From: Magnetospirillum sp.
GTDB lineage: Bacteria; Pseudomonadota; Alphaproteobacteria; CACIAM-22H2
Direction: 5' to 3'
Assembly (NCBI GenBank): GCA_027532905.1
Contig: JAPZUA010000001.1
Span: 975,950 to 1,039,949 of the forward strand
Length of the DNA stretch: 64,000 bases
The position numbers were made by a program, and so were the translations under genes. Under the pieces are notes generated by a model, which ran no database searches, had not been told where the DNA came from, and saw only the letters and a program-made list of their open reading frames with translations. Shown piece by piece: positions 9,197-18,744 of the stretch (its first letter is position 1; every line of letters begins with the position of its first letter).

Positions 9197-9252
9197 GGCA
9201 GTTTCCTCCGGCAAACGACGATTTTGCTGCGGCATTGGCGACCGCTGTGGCG

Positions 9253-9283
9253 TCTATATGGCGAGCGCACGCAATTGTGTCAA
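9253..9283 (-). promoter_or_regulatory. Candidate promoter of the NitT/TauT-type transporter operon
   Basis: The minus strand has a consensus -35 TTGACA (9283-9278). A -10-like element follows: CATATA at 17 bases or TATAGA at 19 bases (9260-9253). The site sits about 60-85 bases before the binding-protein start, in the region shared with the divergent mscS-type gene. The -35 match is strong and the -10 ambiguous. Confidence 0.45.
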
Positions 9284-9392
9284 ACGATAGGCGGTCCGTC
9301 GCGCAGGGTGGAAGGTGCGGGGCTGGCGTTTTGGCTGCGAATCCGGCATCCAAGACGGCACCCCGCCTCCGCAATCTGCGTCAGGACCGCCG

Positions 9393-11543
9393 ATGAAACT
9401 GCTCGCCGCTTTGCTGTTCGCTCTTTGCGTTTTCGTGGCGCCGCCTGTTGCGCACGCGCAAGAAGCACCGTCGCCCGACGAAATCGAGAAGCTGATCGGC
9501 GCTCTCGAAAACGACGCGTCGCGCGCGGCACTCCTCGAACAGCTGAAGACACTCGTGCAGATCCAGCGCTCGGGCCAAGTGCCGGTCCTGGCGCCGACCG
9601 ATGCGCCCGTCGAGCAGATCGCGCGCGTGGCCAACACCTTTGCCGAGCAGCTCGCCGACCAGATCGAGGCGATCACGCAAGCGGTCGTGCAGGCGGCGGC
9701 GTTTGCGGGCGACGCGCCCAAGCTTGCGGCGTGGTTCGACGCCCAAATCGGCAGCGAAGCCTCGCGCGACCGGCTGTTCGAAATTCTCGGCAAGCTCGCG
9801 ATCGTGCTGGCGGCGGGCGCACTTGCCGAGCATCTCGTGTGGCGGGCCTTGGGCGTCGCCCGCCGTCGGCTTGAGGCGCGCGCGGTCGATGCGGGCTGGC
9901 GACGCGCATTTCCGATCGCGTTGAGCGGCCTCTTGGGCTTGTTGCCCATCGCGGCGTTTGCGGCCGTGGCGGTGGCCGTCCTCGGCGCGCTGCAGCCGTC
10001 GCGCACGGCAAGCCTTGTCGCGATCTCCTTCGTGAACGCCAACGTGATCGCGCGCGCGGTGGCGCTGGCCGCCGAAATCGCATTCGCGCCGCGCCATCCG
10101 GGTTTGCGCGCAGCCCCCCTCGGCGACGAAACCTCGGCCTATCTCTATTTGTGGGTCCGGCGCCTCACCAACATCGCCGTCTATTGGTATTTCGCGGCGC
10201 AAGCCGCCTTGCTGCTCGGCATGCCGGACGGGGCGCACAATTTCACGGTCAAGCTTTTGGGCGTGGTCGTCGCGATGATGGTGACGGCCATCGTACTGCA
10301 GAACCGCGTGGCGGTCGCCGAATCGCTCGCACGTGCTGCCACCGGCGAAGGCTGGCTCGTGCAGATGCGGGCGGGCTTCCTGGGCCAGGGCCTGTCGAAA
10401 TACTGGCATGTGGCGGCCCTCGCCTACATCGTGACGGCCCTGTTCGCCTGGCTGCTGCGGCCCGACGGCTTCGCCTTCATCCTGCAGGCAAGTGCTATCA
10501 CGCTGACCATCGGGGCGACTGCACGCGTGGCCGTGCTGCTGCTCGACTACGGGATCGCGCGCGTGTTCACGGTCGCCCCCGATCTGCGCGAGCGCTTCCC
10601 CGCCCTCGAAGCGCGCGCCAATCGCTACGTCAATGCCGGCCGGCGCCTGCTGCAATGGACGATCGGCGCGGTGGCCGTGCTCGCGATCGCGCAAGCCTGG
10701 GGCATTCGCACGCTCGAATATGCAGCCACACCGGCAGGCCAACGCGTGGCGGGCGGGCTGTTCTCGATCGCCTTTGCGGTCGTGCTCGCACTGGCGGCGT
10801 GGGAATTCGCCAATGCCGGGCTCGAACGCTATCTCGTGCGCAAAGGCGACGTCGAGAAGCCGACCGAGCGCACCTCGGCACGCGTGCGCACGCTTCTGCC
10901 GCTGTTGCGCCGTGCGTTGTTCGTGCTGCTGACCGTGTTCGTGACGCTCGTGACTCTCAACGAGATCGGCATCAACGTAACACCCTTGCTGGCGGGTGCG
11001 GGCGTGCTCGGCCTCGCCGTCGGCCTGGGTGCGCAAAACATGGTGCGCGATCTCATCACCGGCATTTCGATGATCCTCGAAGACGTGCTGGCGGTCGGCG
11101 ACGTGGTGCAGCTCGGCGACAAAGCCGGCACGGTCGAAGCGCTGGGCCTGCGCGCGATCAAATTGCGCTCGGCCGACGGCACCTTGCACACGATCCCGTT
11201 CGGCACCGTCACGATCATCTCGAACCAGACGAAAGACTTCGCGTTCGCAACGTTCGAGGCGGTCGTGGGCTACGATGCCGATATCGGCAAGGCGCGCGCC
11301 GCCATGCGCAAAGCGTTCGAGGTTTTGCAGGCCGAGCCCGAGATGGCGCCGCTGCTGCTCGGCGACTACGAAGATCTGGGGCTCGATGCGTATTCCGACA
11401 TCGGCCAGACGCTCAAAGCACGCGTGAAGACGTTGCCCGGCAAACAATGGCGCGTGCGCCGCGCCTTCAACGAAACGATCCGCGCCGAGTTCGCCGCCGT
11501 CGGCCTCAAGCTCGCCTGGGACAAGCAGGCCGCGACGGCTTAG
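9393..11543 (+). CDS. MscS-family mechanosensitive ion channel, large form with signal peptide
   Basis: Inner-membrane channel (716 aa) that should open under hypo-osmotic stress. It has a cleavable signal peptide (MKLLAALLFAL... ending VAHAQ), a periplasmic/coiled N-terminal part to about residue 140, and many membrane segments between roughly 145 and 525. The MscS core follows: the Gly/Ala-rich pore helix GAGVLGLAVGLGAQNMVRD near residue 535, then the beta domain with AVGDVVQLG and IPFGTVTIISN. The size resembles the multi-segment MscS relatives rather than E. coli MscS. ATG 9393 starts a proper signal peptide. Its stop overlaps the recX stop on the other strand. Confidence 0.9.
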   Translation: MKLLAALLFALCVFVAPPVAHAQEAPSPDEIEKLIGALENDASRAALLEQLKTLVQIQRSGQVPVLAPTDAPVEQIARVANTFAEQLADQIEAITQAVVQAAAFAGDAPKLAAWFDAQIGSEASRDRLFEILGKLAIVLAAGALAEHLVWRALGVARRRLEARAVDAGWRRAFPIALSGLLGLLPIAAFAAVAVAVLGALQPSRTASLVAISFVNANVIARAVALAAEIAFAPRHPGLRAAPLGDETSAYLYLWVRRLTNIAVYWYFAAQAALLLGMPDGAHNFTVKLLGVVVAMMVTAIVLQNRVAVAESLARAATGEGWLVQMRAGFLGQGLSKYWHVAALAYIVTALFAWLLRPDGFAFILQASAITLTIGATARVAVLLLDYGIARVFTVAPDLRERFPALEARANRYVNAGRRLLQWTIGAVAVLAIAQAWGIRTLEYAATPAGQRVAGGLFSIAFAVVLALAAWEFANAGLERYLVRKGDVEKPTERTSARVRTLLPLLRRALFVLLTVFVTLVTLNEIGINVTPLLAGAGVLGLAVGLGAQNMVRDLITGISMILEDVLAVGDVVQLGDKAGTVEALGLRAIKLRSADGTLHTIPFGTVTIISNQTKDFAFATFEAVVGYDADIGKARAAMRKAFEVLQAEPEMAPLLLGDYEDLGLDAYSDIGQTLKARVKTLPGKQWRVRRAFNETIRAEFAAVGLKLAWDKQAATA

Positions 11544-12106
11544 ACCTGCTCGAGCGCTTCCGGGTTGGGGGCGTCGAGCACCATACGCGCGAGCGTGCCG
11601 TCGAAGCCGGCACGCGCCATCGCCGCCATATGGCGCAGGCGCTGGTCTTTGCGCACCGCCGCATTCGTGCAGAACGGGCCGAGGCGCTTGCGTTTGGCGA
11701 ACAGGATCGCGGCCGTGCGGTCGGAGATGCCGGCCTCGTCGAGGGCGGCGAGCGCCTTGTCGACTTCTTCGCCATCCACGCCCTTGATCTTGAGGCGCTG
11801 CACGATCTGGCTGCGCGGCAGGCCGCGGCGCGCGAGGCTCAGCGCACGCCCTTCGGCGAACACGCTGTCGTCCACGAGTTTGCGCGCCAAGAGCTTGTCG
11901 ATGACGGCGGCGACGTCGGCAGCACCCTGCACCTTGTCGCCCACGCCCGCACGCGCCGCTCGCTCGACTTTGCGCATCAGCACGCGGCGCACGCCCTCGC
12001 TTGAGGCGGCGTAGCGCTCGAGATAGTGCAAAGCGGCCTTTTCGAGGCGCTCTTGGGTGGGCGGTTTGGGGGGTTGGCGGGGTTTCATCTGGCGCTGTTC
12101 TGCCAT
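11540..12106 (-). CDS. recX: Regulatory protein RecX
   Basis: RecX family protein (188 aa), which modulates RecA filament growth during recombination and SOS repair. It shows the repeated three-helix RecX pattern: a first unit around ALHYLERYAASSEGVRRVL, a central unit with ALSLARRGLPRSQIVQRLKI, and a final unit near FAKRKRLGPF. recA is not in the window. The gene is convergent with the MscS-type gene and the stop codons overlap by four bases. The next gene is divergent. Confidence 0.85.
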   Translation of the reverse strand: MAEQRQMKPRQPPKPPTQERLEKAALHYLERYAASSEGVRRVLMRKVERAARAGVGDKVQGAADVAAVIDKLLARKLVDDSVFAEGRALSLARRGLPRSQIVQRLKIKGVDGEEVDKALAALDEAGISDRTAAILFAKRKRLGPFCTNAAVRKDQRLRHMAAMARAGFDGTLARMVLDAPNPEALEQV

Positions 12107-12159
12107 GCGGCGGGAAACATTGCGAGGGATCTTGCTTTGCGCTTATGGTCCCGCCCGCC

Positions 12160-12960
12160 ATGCATGCTTTGCCGCCTCGCCCGCGTCGCTACGGTTCCGT
12201 GAATTGGTTGGGTCTTTGGACCCTGTCGATGCGCGAAATTCGTCGCTTCACCAAGGTCCATACCCAGACGATCGCCGCCCCCGTGGTGACGACGCTGCTG
12301 TTCCTTGCCGTGTTCGTGCTGGCGCTGGGGCCGCAGGTGAACGTTGCGGGCGGCATTTCGTTCGCCGAGTTTCTCGCCCCCGGCCTCATCATGATGGCGA
12401 TGACGCAGAACGCGTTCGCCAACACGTCTTCCTCGCTCGTGATCGCCAAGGTACAGGGCAACATCGTCGACTCGCTGATGCCGCCTTTGTCGCCGGGCGA
12501 ACTCGTGGTGGGATTTGCCGCCGGCGGCATCGTGCGCGGGCTCGTGGTCGGCCTCGTGGTCGCCGCGTGCCTGCTGCCCTTCGTGCCCTTGCATGTGCAT
12601 GCATGGGGCTGGATCCTGTTCAACGGCCTGATGGCCTCGGCCTTGCTGTCGCTGCTCGGCATCGCGGGCGGCGTATGGTCGGAGAAATTCGACCATATCG
12701 CGGCCGTGACCAACTTCGTGGTGACCCCGCTCGCGTTCCTGTCGGGCACCTTCTACACGGTCGATCGCCTGCCCGAGCCGTGGCATCTGCTCGCCCTCTT
12801 CAACCCGTTCTTCTACATGATCGACGGGTTCCGCTTCGGCTTCATCGGCCATGCCGATGCGCACCCGTGGACCGGAGCGGCCGTGCTGATCGGCGCGAAC
12901 GTCGCCTTGGCGGCCTTGTGCTACGGCATGTTCAAACGCGGCTACAAGCTGCGCAGCTGA
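12160..12960 (+). CDS. ABC-2 type transporter permease
   Basis: Membrane subunit (266 aa from this start) of an ABC-2 exporter. It has a short basic N-terminus, PVVTTLLFLAVFVLALG as first membrane segment, then five further segments with the family stretch FLSGTFYTVDRLPEPW and NPFFYMIDGFR near the C-terminus. This pattern matches the NodJ/YadH-like permeases. An ATG at 12145 would add five residues; neither start has a clear ribosome site. Its ATPase partner is not adjacent, so it is either encoded elsewhere or the pair is split. Substrate unknown. Confidence 0.82.
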   Translation: MHALPPRPRRYGSVNWLGLWTLSMREIRRFTKVHTQTIAAPVVTTLLFLAVFVLALGPQVNVAGGISFAEFLAPGLIMMAMTQNAFANTSSSLVIAKVQGNIVDSLMPPLSPGELVVGFAAGGIVRGLVVGLVVAACLLPFVPLHVHAWGWILFNGLMASALLSLLGIAGGVWSEKFDHIAAVTNFVVTPLAFLSGTFYTVDRLPEPWHLLALFNPFFYMIDGFRFGFIGHADAHPWTGAAVLIGANVALAALCYGMFKRGYKLRS

Positions 12961-12994
12961 CGCCTAACATCCTGATCTAAAACTGCGAATTCGC

Positions 12995-13022
12995 CCCCGA
13001 ATTGACAAAATCGGGGCTTTTC
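12995..13022 (+). terminator. Short terminator hairpin after the ABC-2 permease, overlapping the argD promoter
   Basis: CCCCGA (12995-13000) and TCGGGG (13011-13016) form a 6-bp stem with a 10-base loop, followed by CTTTTCC. It lies 35 bases after the permease stop. The loop contains the TTGACA used as the -35 of the candidate argD promoter, so terminator and promoter share sequence. Confidence 0.5.
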
Positions 13023-13030
13023 CGGATACT
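13002..13030 (+). promoter_or_regulatory. Candidate sigma-70 promoter of the argD-argF operon
   Basis: A consensus -35 TTGACA (13002-13007) and a -10-like GATACT (13025-13030) are spaced by 17 bases. Transcription would begin near 13037, giving a leader of about 48 bases before the argD GTG, which is itself preceded by AAGGAG. Confidence 0.55.
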
Positions 13031-13084
13031 CGGTTTTTTGCGGCCCCGCGATCTTGTCGCGCGGGCAAAAAGGAGTCGTTTGCC

Positions 13085-14293
13085 GTGAGCACTGATTTTC
13101 CCGCCGTGATGCCGACCTATGCGCGCGCCGAAGTGGGCTTCGAGCGCGGCGAAGGCCCGTATCTGTGGGGAACCGACGGCAAGCGATATCTCGATTTTGC
13201 GTGCGGCATCGCCGTGACGGGGCTCGGCCACGCGCACCCGCATCTCGTGGCGCAAGTTGGCGCACAGATGCACAAAGTGTGGCACACCTCGAACATCTTC
13301 CCGATCCCGCAGCAGCAGCGTCTGGCCGAACGGCTGGTGGCCGCGACCTTCGCCGACACGGTGTTTTTCACCAATTCGGGGGCCGAAGCCAACGAATGCG
13401 GCATCAAGCTTGTGCGCAAATACCACGCGCACCACGGCAACCCGCAGCGCTACCGCATCATCACGTTCGAAGGCGCTTTCCACGGCCGTACGCTCGCGAC
13501 GTTGGCCGCCGGCGGCCAGCAGAAATATCTCGACGGCTTCGGCCCCAAGGTCGACGGCTTCGACCAAGTGCCGTTCGGCGACCATGCCGCACTCGAAGCC
13601 GCGATCGGGCCTGCAACGGCCGGCATTCTCATCGAGCCGATCCAGGGCGAAGGCGGCATTCGCCCCGTGCCCGCGCAATGCCTCAAGGGCGTGCGCGAGC
13701 TGTGCGACCGCCATGGCCTGTTGCTGTTCTTCGACGAAATCCAGACCGGCATGGGCCGCTCGGGCAAGCTCTTCGCGCATGAATGGGCGGACGTGATGCC
13801 CGACGTGATGTCGGTCGCCAAAGCGCTCGGCAACGGCTTTCCCGTCGGCGCCTGCCTTGCGACCGCAAAGGCCGCCGCCGGCATGACGGCCGGCACGCAC
13901 GGCTCGACCTACGGCGGCAATCCGCTTGCAATGTCGGCCGGCAATGCCGTGCTCGACGTGATGCTGGCCGACGGTTTCCTCGCAAACGTCGAGCGCATTG
14001 CGGGCCATTTGAAGCAGCAATTGGCGGGCCTCGTGTCGCGCAATCCCGACATGTTCGAGGATGCGCGCGGCTCCGGCCTGCTGCTCGGCCTCAAATGCAA
14101 AGGCCCGAACCAGGACATGATCCTTGCCGTGCGCAAGCAAGGCCTGCTCACGGCCGGTGCCGGCGACAATGTGATGCGCATCCTCGCCCCGCTGATCGTG
14201 ACGGCCGAGCATGTCAGCGAAGCGGTCGAGAAGATCGACGCGGCCTGTGCGGATCTGCGCGCCAACGCCGCCGCCGCGCGCAAGGCCGGATAG
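13085..14293 (+). CDS. argD: Acetylornithine aminotransferase
   Basis: PLP enzyme (402 aa) that makes N-acetylornithine from N-acetylglutamate semialdehyde in arginine synthesis. It has the class III signatures [18 protein letters not shown] and the cofactor lysine in [14 protein letters not shown]. The substrate-pocket stretch [16 protein letters not shown] is near the N-terminus. It starts with GTG 13085 behind an AAGGAG site. argF follows 11 bases later, so the two form an operon. ArgD paralogs can also act in lysine synthesis; the argF partner favours arginine. Confidence 0.93.
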   Translation: MSTDFPAVMPTYARAEVGFERGEGPYLWGTDGKRYLDFACGIAVTGLGHAHPHLVAQVGAQMHKVWHTSNIFPIPQQQRLAERLVAATFADTVFFTNSGAEANECGIKLVRKYHAHHGNPQRYRIITFEGAFHGRTLATLAAGGQQKYLDGFGPKVDGFDQVPFGDHAALEAAIGPATAGILIEPIQGEGGIRPVPAQCLKGVRELCDRHGLLLFFDEIQTGMGRSGKLFAHEWADVMPDVMSVAKALGNGFPVGACLATAKAAAGMTAGTHGSTYGGNPLAMSAGNAVLDVMLADGFLANVERIAGHLKQQLAGLVSRNPDMFEDARGSGLLLGLKCKGPNQDMILAVRKQGLLTAGAGDNVMRILAPLIVTAEHVSEAVEKIDAACADLRANAAAARKAG

Positions 14294-14304
14294 GAACAGC
14301 CCCC

Positions 14305-15237
14305 ATGACGATCGCCGCCCCGCGCCATTTCCTCGATCTCGACGTGCTCGAAACGGGCACGCTGCGCCGCATCCTCGATATGGGGGCCGCGTTCAAAGCC
14401 AAGCGCCCGCTCGGCGGCGATGCGAAGCCGCTTGCGGGCAAGACGCTAGCGATGATCTTCGAGAAACCGTCCACGCGCACGCGCGTGTCGTTCGAGGTCG
14501 GCATTCGCCAGCTCGGCGGCGAGGCGGTGATCCTGTCGCATCTCGACACGCAGCTCGGGCGCGGCGAGTCGATCGGCGACACCGCGCGCGTGCTGTCGCG
14601 CTATTGCGACGCGATCATGCTGCGCACCAATCGTGCGGACAATCTGGCCGAGCTCGTGCGCCATGCGACCGTGCCCGTCATCAACGGCCTCACCGATCTC
14701 TCGCATCCGTGCCAGGTGATGGCCGACGTGATGACCATCGAAGAGCGCAAGGGCGACATTGCGGGCAAAGTGGTGGCCTGGACCGGCGACGGCAACAATG
14801 TGGCCGCGTCGTGGATCCATGCGGCCAAGCGTTTTGCCTTCGAGCTGCGCCTTGCCTGCCCCGAGCCGCTGCGCCCGCATGCCGACGTGCTCGCCTGGGC
14901 CAAGCGCGAGGGTGCGCGCATCCAATTGCTGACCGATCCGGACGCCGCCGTGCGCGGGGCCGACGCGGTGGTGACCGACACCTGGGTGTCGATGGACCAG
15001 GAGGGTACGGCGCGCGACAATCGCGAGAAGCGCCACAATCTGCTTGCCCCCTATCGCGTGGACGAGCGTTTGATGGGGCTTGCCAAGCCGGACGCGATTT
15101 TCCTGCATTGCCTGCCCGCCCATCGCGGCGAGGAAGTGACCGCTGCCGTCATCGACGGGCCGCAATCGGCCGTGTGGGACGAGGCGGAAAATCGCCTGCA
15201 TGTGCAAAAGGGCATCCTCGCCTGGTGCATGGCGTAA
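14305..15237 (+). CDS. argF: Ornithine carbamoyltransferase
   Basis: Catalyses ornithine + carbamoyl phosphate to citrulline (310 aa). The carbamoyl-phosphate loop STRTR is at residues 56-60, followed by the conserved RTNRA, DLSHPCQ, and [11 protein letters not shown] close to the C-terminus, whose cysteine contacts ornithine. Length is normal. ATG 14305 lies 11 bases after argD. A LysE-type exporter gene converges on its 3' end. Confidence 0.96.
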   Translation: MTIAAPRHFLDLDVLETGTLRRILDMGAAFKAKRPLGGDAKPLAGKTLAMIFEKPSTRTRVSFEVGIRQLGGEAVILSHLDTQLGRGESIGDTARVLSRYCDAIMLRTNRADNLAELVRHATVPVINGLTDLSHPCQVMADVMTIEERKGDIAGKVVAWTGDGNNVAASWIHAAKRFAFELRLACPEPLRPHADVLAWAKREGARIQLLTDPDAAVRGADAVVTDTWVSMDQEGTARDNREKRHNLLAPYRVDERLMGLAKPDAIFLHCLPAHRGEEVTAAVIDGPQSAVWDEAENRLHVQKGILAWCMA

Positions 15238-15246
15238 GAGTCGCGT

Positions 15247-15888
15247 TCAAGCTTCGAGGGCCGCGCGCACCAGCGAATACGCGACCGTGCCCATGATCGC
15301 GGCCACGCTCAGATCGACGATGCGCCACGCGATCGGCTTTGCGAAAATCGGCCCGAGCAGCCTTGCTCCGTAGCCGAGGCCGGCGAACCACACGATCGAG
15401 ATCGCCGACGCACCGGCCGCAAAGGCCACGCGCGAAGCCATGTCGGCAAAACTGCTGGCAACCGTGCCCAGCAGCACCACCGTATCGAGATAGACATGCG
15501 GATTGAGCAAGGCGAGCGCCCACGACGCGGCGGCGGCGGCCGCGCGCGAGGCCACGCTTGCATCCGGTGCCGCAAGGCTCGAGCGGAAATCGAGCGCGCG
15601 GCGCAACGCGAACAGCGCATAGCAGACGAGAAACGCGGCCCCGCCCCAAAGCGCCACCTTGAGCAAGGCCGGCTGGGCGGCGAGCAGTGTGGCAAGGCCG
15701 AAGGCACCCGCGAGGATCAGCATCACGTCGCAGAAGGCCGCGATCGCGACGACGGTGCCGACATGCTGGCGGAGCAGCCCCTGGCGCAGAATGAACGCGT
15801 TCTGCGGCCCCGCCGCCAGGATGAGCCCCGCCGACAAGCCCAAGCCCTGCAAGGCGGCGGCTATCCATGACGCATTCGATTCCAACAT
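15247..15888 (-). CDS. LysE/ArgO-family amino-acid exporter
   Basis: Inner-membrane exporter (213 aa) with about six hydrophobic segments. The N-terminal GLSAGLILAAGPQNAFILRQ-type region (around residues 17-36) is the family signature. The mid-region contains LALLNPHVYLDTV, with the Asn-Pro pair conserved in LysE and ArgO, which export lysine and arginine. The gene converges with argF, so a role in relieving excess arginine is reasonable. The substrate is inferred, not shown. The 5' end lies 47 bases from the divergent hslO start. Confidence 0.85.
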   Translation of the reverse strand: MLESNASWIAAALQGLGLSAGLILAAGPQNAFILRQGLLRQHVGTVVAIAAFCDVMLILAGAFGLATLLAAQPALLKVALWGGAAFLVCYALFALRRALDFRSSLAAPDASVASRAAAAAASWALALLNPHVYLDTVVLLGTVASSFADMASRVAFAAGASAISIVWFAGLGYGARLLGPIFAKPIAWRIVDLSVAAIMGTVAYSLVRAALEA

Positions 15889-15935
15889 CGCATGGAAAGC
15901 TTTACCCGAATCCGCGACCGGGCCAAACTGCCGCA

Positions 15936-16895
15936 ATGAACATCGAAGAACTGCCCCGCGACGACATTGTGCTGCCGTTTCGCATCGTCCCCTTCGCCTT
16001 GCGGGGCCGCCTCGTGCGCCTCGGCGCCACGCTCGACACGATCCTGCATCGCCACGCCTATCCCAAGCTCGTGGCCCAGGCTTTGGCCGAAGCGCTGACG
16101 ATGGCGGCCGCCCTTGCCGCGACGCTCAAATACGACGGCGTGTTTTCGATCCAGACCAAGGGCGACGGGCCGGTCAAAATGCTGGTGGCGGACGTGACGT
16201 CCGACGGTGCGTTGCGCGGCTATGCGCAGTTCGACGCAGCACGCGTGGCCGAATTGGGCGACGGGCCCGTCTCGGTGCCGCGCCTGTTCGGGGCGGGATA
16301 TCTTGCGTTCACGGTCGACCAAGGGGCCGACATGGAGCGCTACCAAGGCATCGTCGAGATGACCGAACCCACCTTGGCCGAATGCGCGCACCATTATTTC
16401 CGCCAGTCCGAACAATTCGAAGCGGGCCTCAAAGTCGCGGTTGCGGGTACGCCCGACGCGGACGGCATCATGCGCTGGCGTGCGGGTGCCATCATGATCC
16501 AGCGCCTGCCGCCCGAAGACGCGCAAGGCTCGGCCGAAGGCGGCGACATCGATCCGCTGGCGGCCGCCAAGCGCGAAGACGAAGAAGATGGCTGGCGCCG
16601 TGCGATGATTTTGATGGGCTCGGCCAAAGCGCCGGAACTGGTCGATCCCGCCCTGCCGCCGTGGAAGCTCGTCGACCGGCTGTTCTTGGCCGAAGGGGTC
16701 GAGATTTACCGGCCGCTGGCCTTGGCGCATCGCTGCCGCTGTGATCCTGCGCGCATGCGCCAAGTGCTGCGCACGATCCCGCGCGCCGAGCTCGAGACGA
16801 TGCGCGAACCCGACGGGGCCGTGCACATCACCTGCGAGTTCTGCAACACCACGCAGCTCTACAGCGATCTCGACGCAGTCTACGCGCCGACATAG
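15936..16895 (+). CDS. hslO: Hsp33-type redox-regulated chaperone
   Basis: Cytosolic holdase (319 aa) activated when oxidation releases zinc from four C-terminal cysteines. The zinc cysteines are visible as CRC in HRCRCDPARM and as CEFC in the last 30 residues. The N-terminal domain contains IQTKGDGPVKMLVADVT. A short internal segment rich in Asp/Glu (PLAAAKREDEEDG) is an insert relative to E. coli Hsp33. ATG 15936 was preferred over an upstream in-frame ATG because it matches the family start. Location next to argF is common in alphaproteobacteria. Confidence 0.92.
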   Translation: MNIEELPRDDIVLPFRIVPFALRGRLVRLGATLDTILHRHAYPKLVAQALAEALTMAAALAATLKYDGVFSIQTKGDGPVKMLVADVTSDGALRGYAQFDAARVAELGDGPVSVPRLFGAGYLAFTVDQGADMERYQGIVEMTEPTLAECAHHYFRQSEQFEAGLKVAVAGTPDADGIMRWRAGAIMIQRLPPEDAQGSAEGGDIDPLAAAKREDEEDGWRRAMILMGSAKAPELVDPALPPWKLVDRLFLAEGVEIYRPLALAHRCRCDPARMRQVLRTIPRAELETMREPDGAVHITCEFCNTTQLYSDLDAVYAPT

Positions 16896-16942
16896 CAAAG
16901 CCACAATCGCAGCCCAGTTTCAGCGCCTCCGGGAGGAATGCC

Positions 16943-17551
16943 ATGACCGTCCATCGCCGCAATTTTTTGAAGCTCGCAGCTATCGGCGCCCCCGCTTTGG
17001 CGCTCGGCGCGTGCGCCGATGCGCCGCCGCTGCCGCAGTTTCCCACGCTCACCTACACGCACCTGCCGCGCATTGTGTTCGAGGCCGAGCGCCTGGAAAT
17101 CGCCAACGAGTACCAAGCCCCGCTGGCACCGCCGAACGTCGAACATCTGTTCGCCCAGCGTCCCGATGCGGTGCTGCAGCGCTGGGCCAACGACCGGCTG
17201 GCGGTGAGCGGGCGCGGCGAAAATCTCGTGCGCTTCGTGATCGGCGACGCGCGCGTGACCGAAACCGAATTGCCGCGCGAAACCGGCGTGCGCGCGACCT
17301 TCACCAATTTCCAGGCGCAGCGCTACGACGGCCGCATGCAGGCGACGATCGAAATCCGCCAGGTGCGCGGCAATTTCCGCGTCGGCGACGCCGCCGCCTC
17401 GGCGACGCGCTCGCGCTCGGTCGCAGAGAACATCTCGCTCAACGACCGCGAACGCGTCTGGTACGAAATGGTCGAGCAGATGATGGCCGACATCAACGCC
17501 GAACTCGACCGCCAAGTGCGCGCCAACCTGCCGCGCTTTCTGGCGATCTGA
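16943..17551 (+). CDS. Conserved lipoprotein of unknown function
   Basis: A 202-aa protein with an export signal that combines an RRNFLKL twin-arginine-like motif (residues 5-11) with a lipobox LALGAC, the acylated cysteine being C24. It is therefore predicted to be a lipoprotein. The mature part has no catalytic motif I recognise; it is rich in short strands and ends in a helical EMVEQMMADINAELDRQVR stretch. The start has an excellent GGGAGGAA site. It follows hslO by 47 bases and converges with argE. Confidence 0.75.
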   Translation: MTVHRRNFLKLAAIGAPALALGACADAPPLPQFPTLTYTHLPRIVFEAERLEIANEYQAPLAPPNVEHLFAQRPDAVLQRWANDRLAVSGRGENLVRFVIGDARVTETELPRETGVRATFTNFQAQRYDGRMQATIEIRQVRGNFRVGDAAASATRSRSVAENISLNDRERVWYEMVEQMMADINAELDRQVRANLPRFLAI

Positions 17552-17554
17552 ACG

Positions 17555-18733
17555 CTACGCCGGGCGACTGGCCCAGTCGGCGAGTTTGGCGATGAAGGCG
17601 TCGCACTGGGCGAGCTGGTCGCGCGTCGTGTATTCATCGGTCTTGTGCGCGACCGCAATGTCGCCGGGGCCGCAGATCACGGTCGAAATGCCTGCCGCCT
17701 GGAACTGGCCCGCTTCGGTGCCGAACGCGACCGTCTCGGTGCGGTTGGCCCCCGTCAGCGCCAATGCAAGCTTCGCGGCCGGGCCGTCGATCTCGGGCTT
17801 GAGGCTGGGAATTGCCGCATAGCGCGTCATCGAAACGCTGGCCTCTGGCGCTTCCTTTTTGATCGCGGCGTCGAGTTCGGCGATCTTCGCGGCTGCTTGC
17901 GCGTAGATCGCCTCGGGGTTCGCCCCCGGAAGCGCGCGGAATTCCCAAGTGAGCGCGCATTCGCGCGCCACGATATTGGCCGCCGTCCCGCCATGGATGA
18001 GGCCAATACCCAGCGTCGTCCAGGGCGGATCGAACGACACGCCGGGCACGGCATCGGCCAAGCCCTTGGCGCGCAGTTCGACCTGCAGCGAGTCGAGGAA
18101 GCCCAAGAACCGGCCCATATAGACGATGGCGTTGGCCCCCAGATGCGGCGCACTCGAATGCGCCTCACGGCCGACGATCGAAACGCGATTGACCCAGCTG
18201 CTCTTGTGGCCGACGACGACGCGCATCATCGTGGGCTCGCCGACGATGCAGAGGGCCGCTTGCGGCAATTCGCGCCCGAACAGTTCGATCGCATGGGGCG
18301 CGCCGAAACAGCCGATCTCTTCGTCGTAGGACAGACACAGATGGATGGGCCGTTGCAGCTTGGCGTGCACGAGGGCGGGAACGGCTGCAAGCGCGCAGGC
18401 GATGAAGCCTTTCATGTCCGACGAGCCGCGCCCGTAGAGGCGCCCGTCGCGCTCGATCAGCGCAAACGGATCGCTCGACCAAGGCTGGCCCTCGACCGGG
18501 ACAACGTCCGTGTGGCCCGACAGCACGGCCCCGCCAGCGACGGCAGGCCCGATCGTAGCCACAAGATTGGCCTTGGTGCCGTCCGCATTGGGCACAAGCC
18601 GGCTCACGACACCGAAGGATTCGAGATAGCGGCGCACGTCCTCGATGAGGGCGAGGTTCGAATCCGAACTCACGGTGCGATGCGCCACCAGCCGGGCGAG
18701 CATCGCGGTGCTGGAAACGGCAGAAGGCGTCAT
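17555..18733 (-). CDS. argE: Acetylornithine deacetylase
   Basis: Zinc-dependent M20 amidohydrolase (392 aa) that releases ornithine from N-acetylornithine. Metal ligands and catalytic residues are visible: H74 and D76 in SGHTDVVPV, D106 in GRGSSDMKG, and the general base E138 with E139 in SYDEEIGC. The dimerisation domain follows with GREAHSSAPHLGANA. The start ATG 18733 has AAAGGA upstream and lies 11 bases from folE. With argD and argF nearby this gives a linear, deacetylating arginine pathway. M20 members are often misnamed; the length and motifs fit ArgE well. Confidence 0.88.
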   Translation of the reverse strand: MTPSAVSSTAMLARLVAHRTVSSDSNLALIEDVRRYLESFGVVSRLVPNADGTKANLVATIGPAVAGGAVLSGHTDVVPVEGQPWSSDPFALIERDGRLYGRGSSDMKGFIACALAAVPALVHAKLQRPIHLCLSYDEEIGCFGAPHAIELFGRELPQAALCIVGEPTMMRVVVGHKSSWVNRVSIVGREAHSSAPHLGANAIVYMGRFLGFLDSLQVELRAKGLADAVPGVSFDPPWTTLGIGLIHGGTAANIVARECALTWEFRALPGANPEAIYAQAAAKIAELDAAIKKEAPEASVSMTRYAAIPSLKPEIDGPAAKLALALTGANRTETVAFGTEAGQFQAAGISTVICGPGDIAVAHKTDEYTTRDQLAQCDAFIAKLADWASRPA

Positions 18734-18744
18734 CGGCAGTCCTT

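Noticed and set aside
9381-12161. A 926-codon minus-strand open frame opposite the MscS-type gene
   Set aside because: It lies antisense to a clear channel gene and covers recX in another frame; its composition is Arg/His/Gln-rich and shadow-like.
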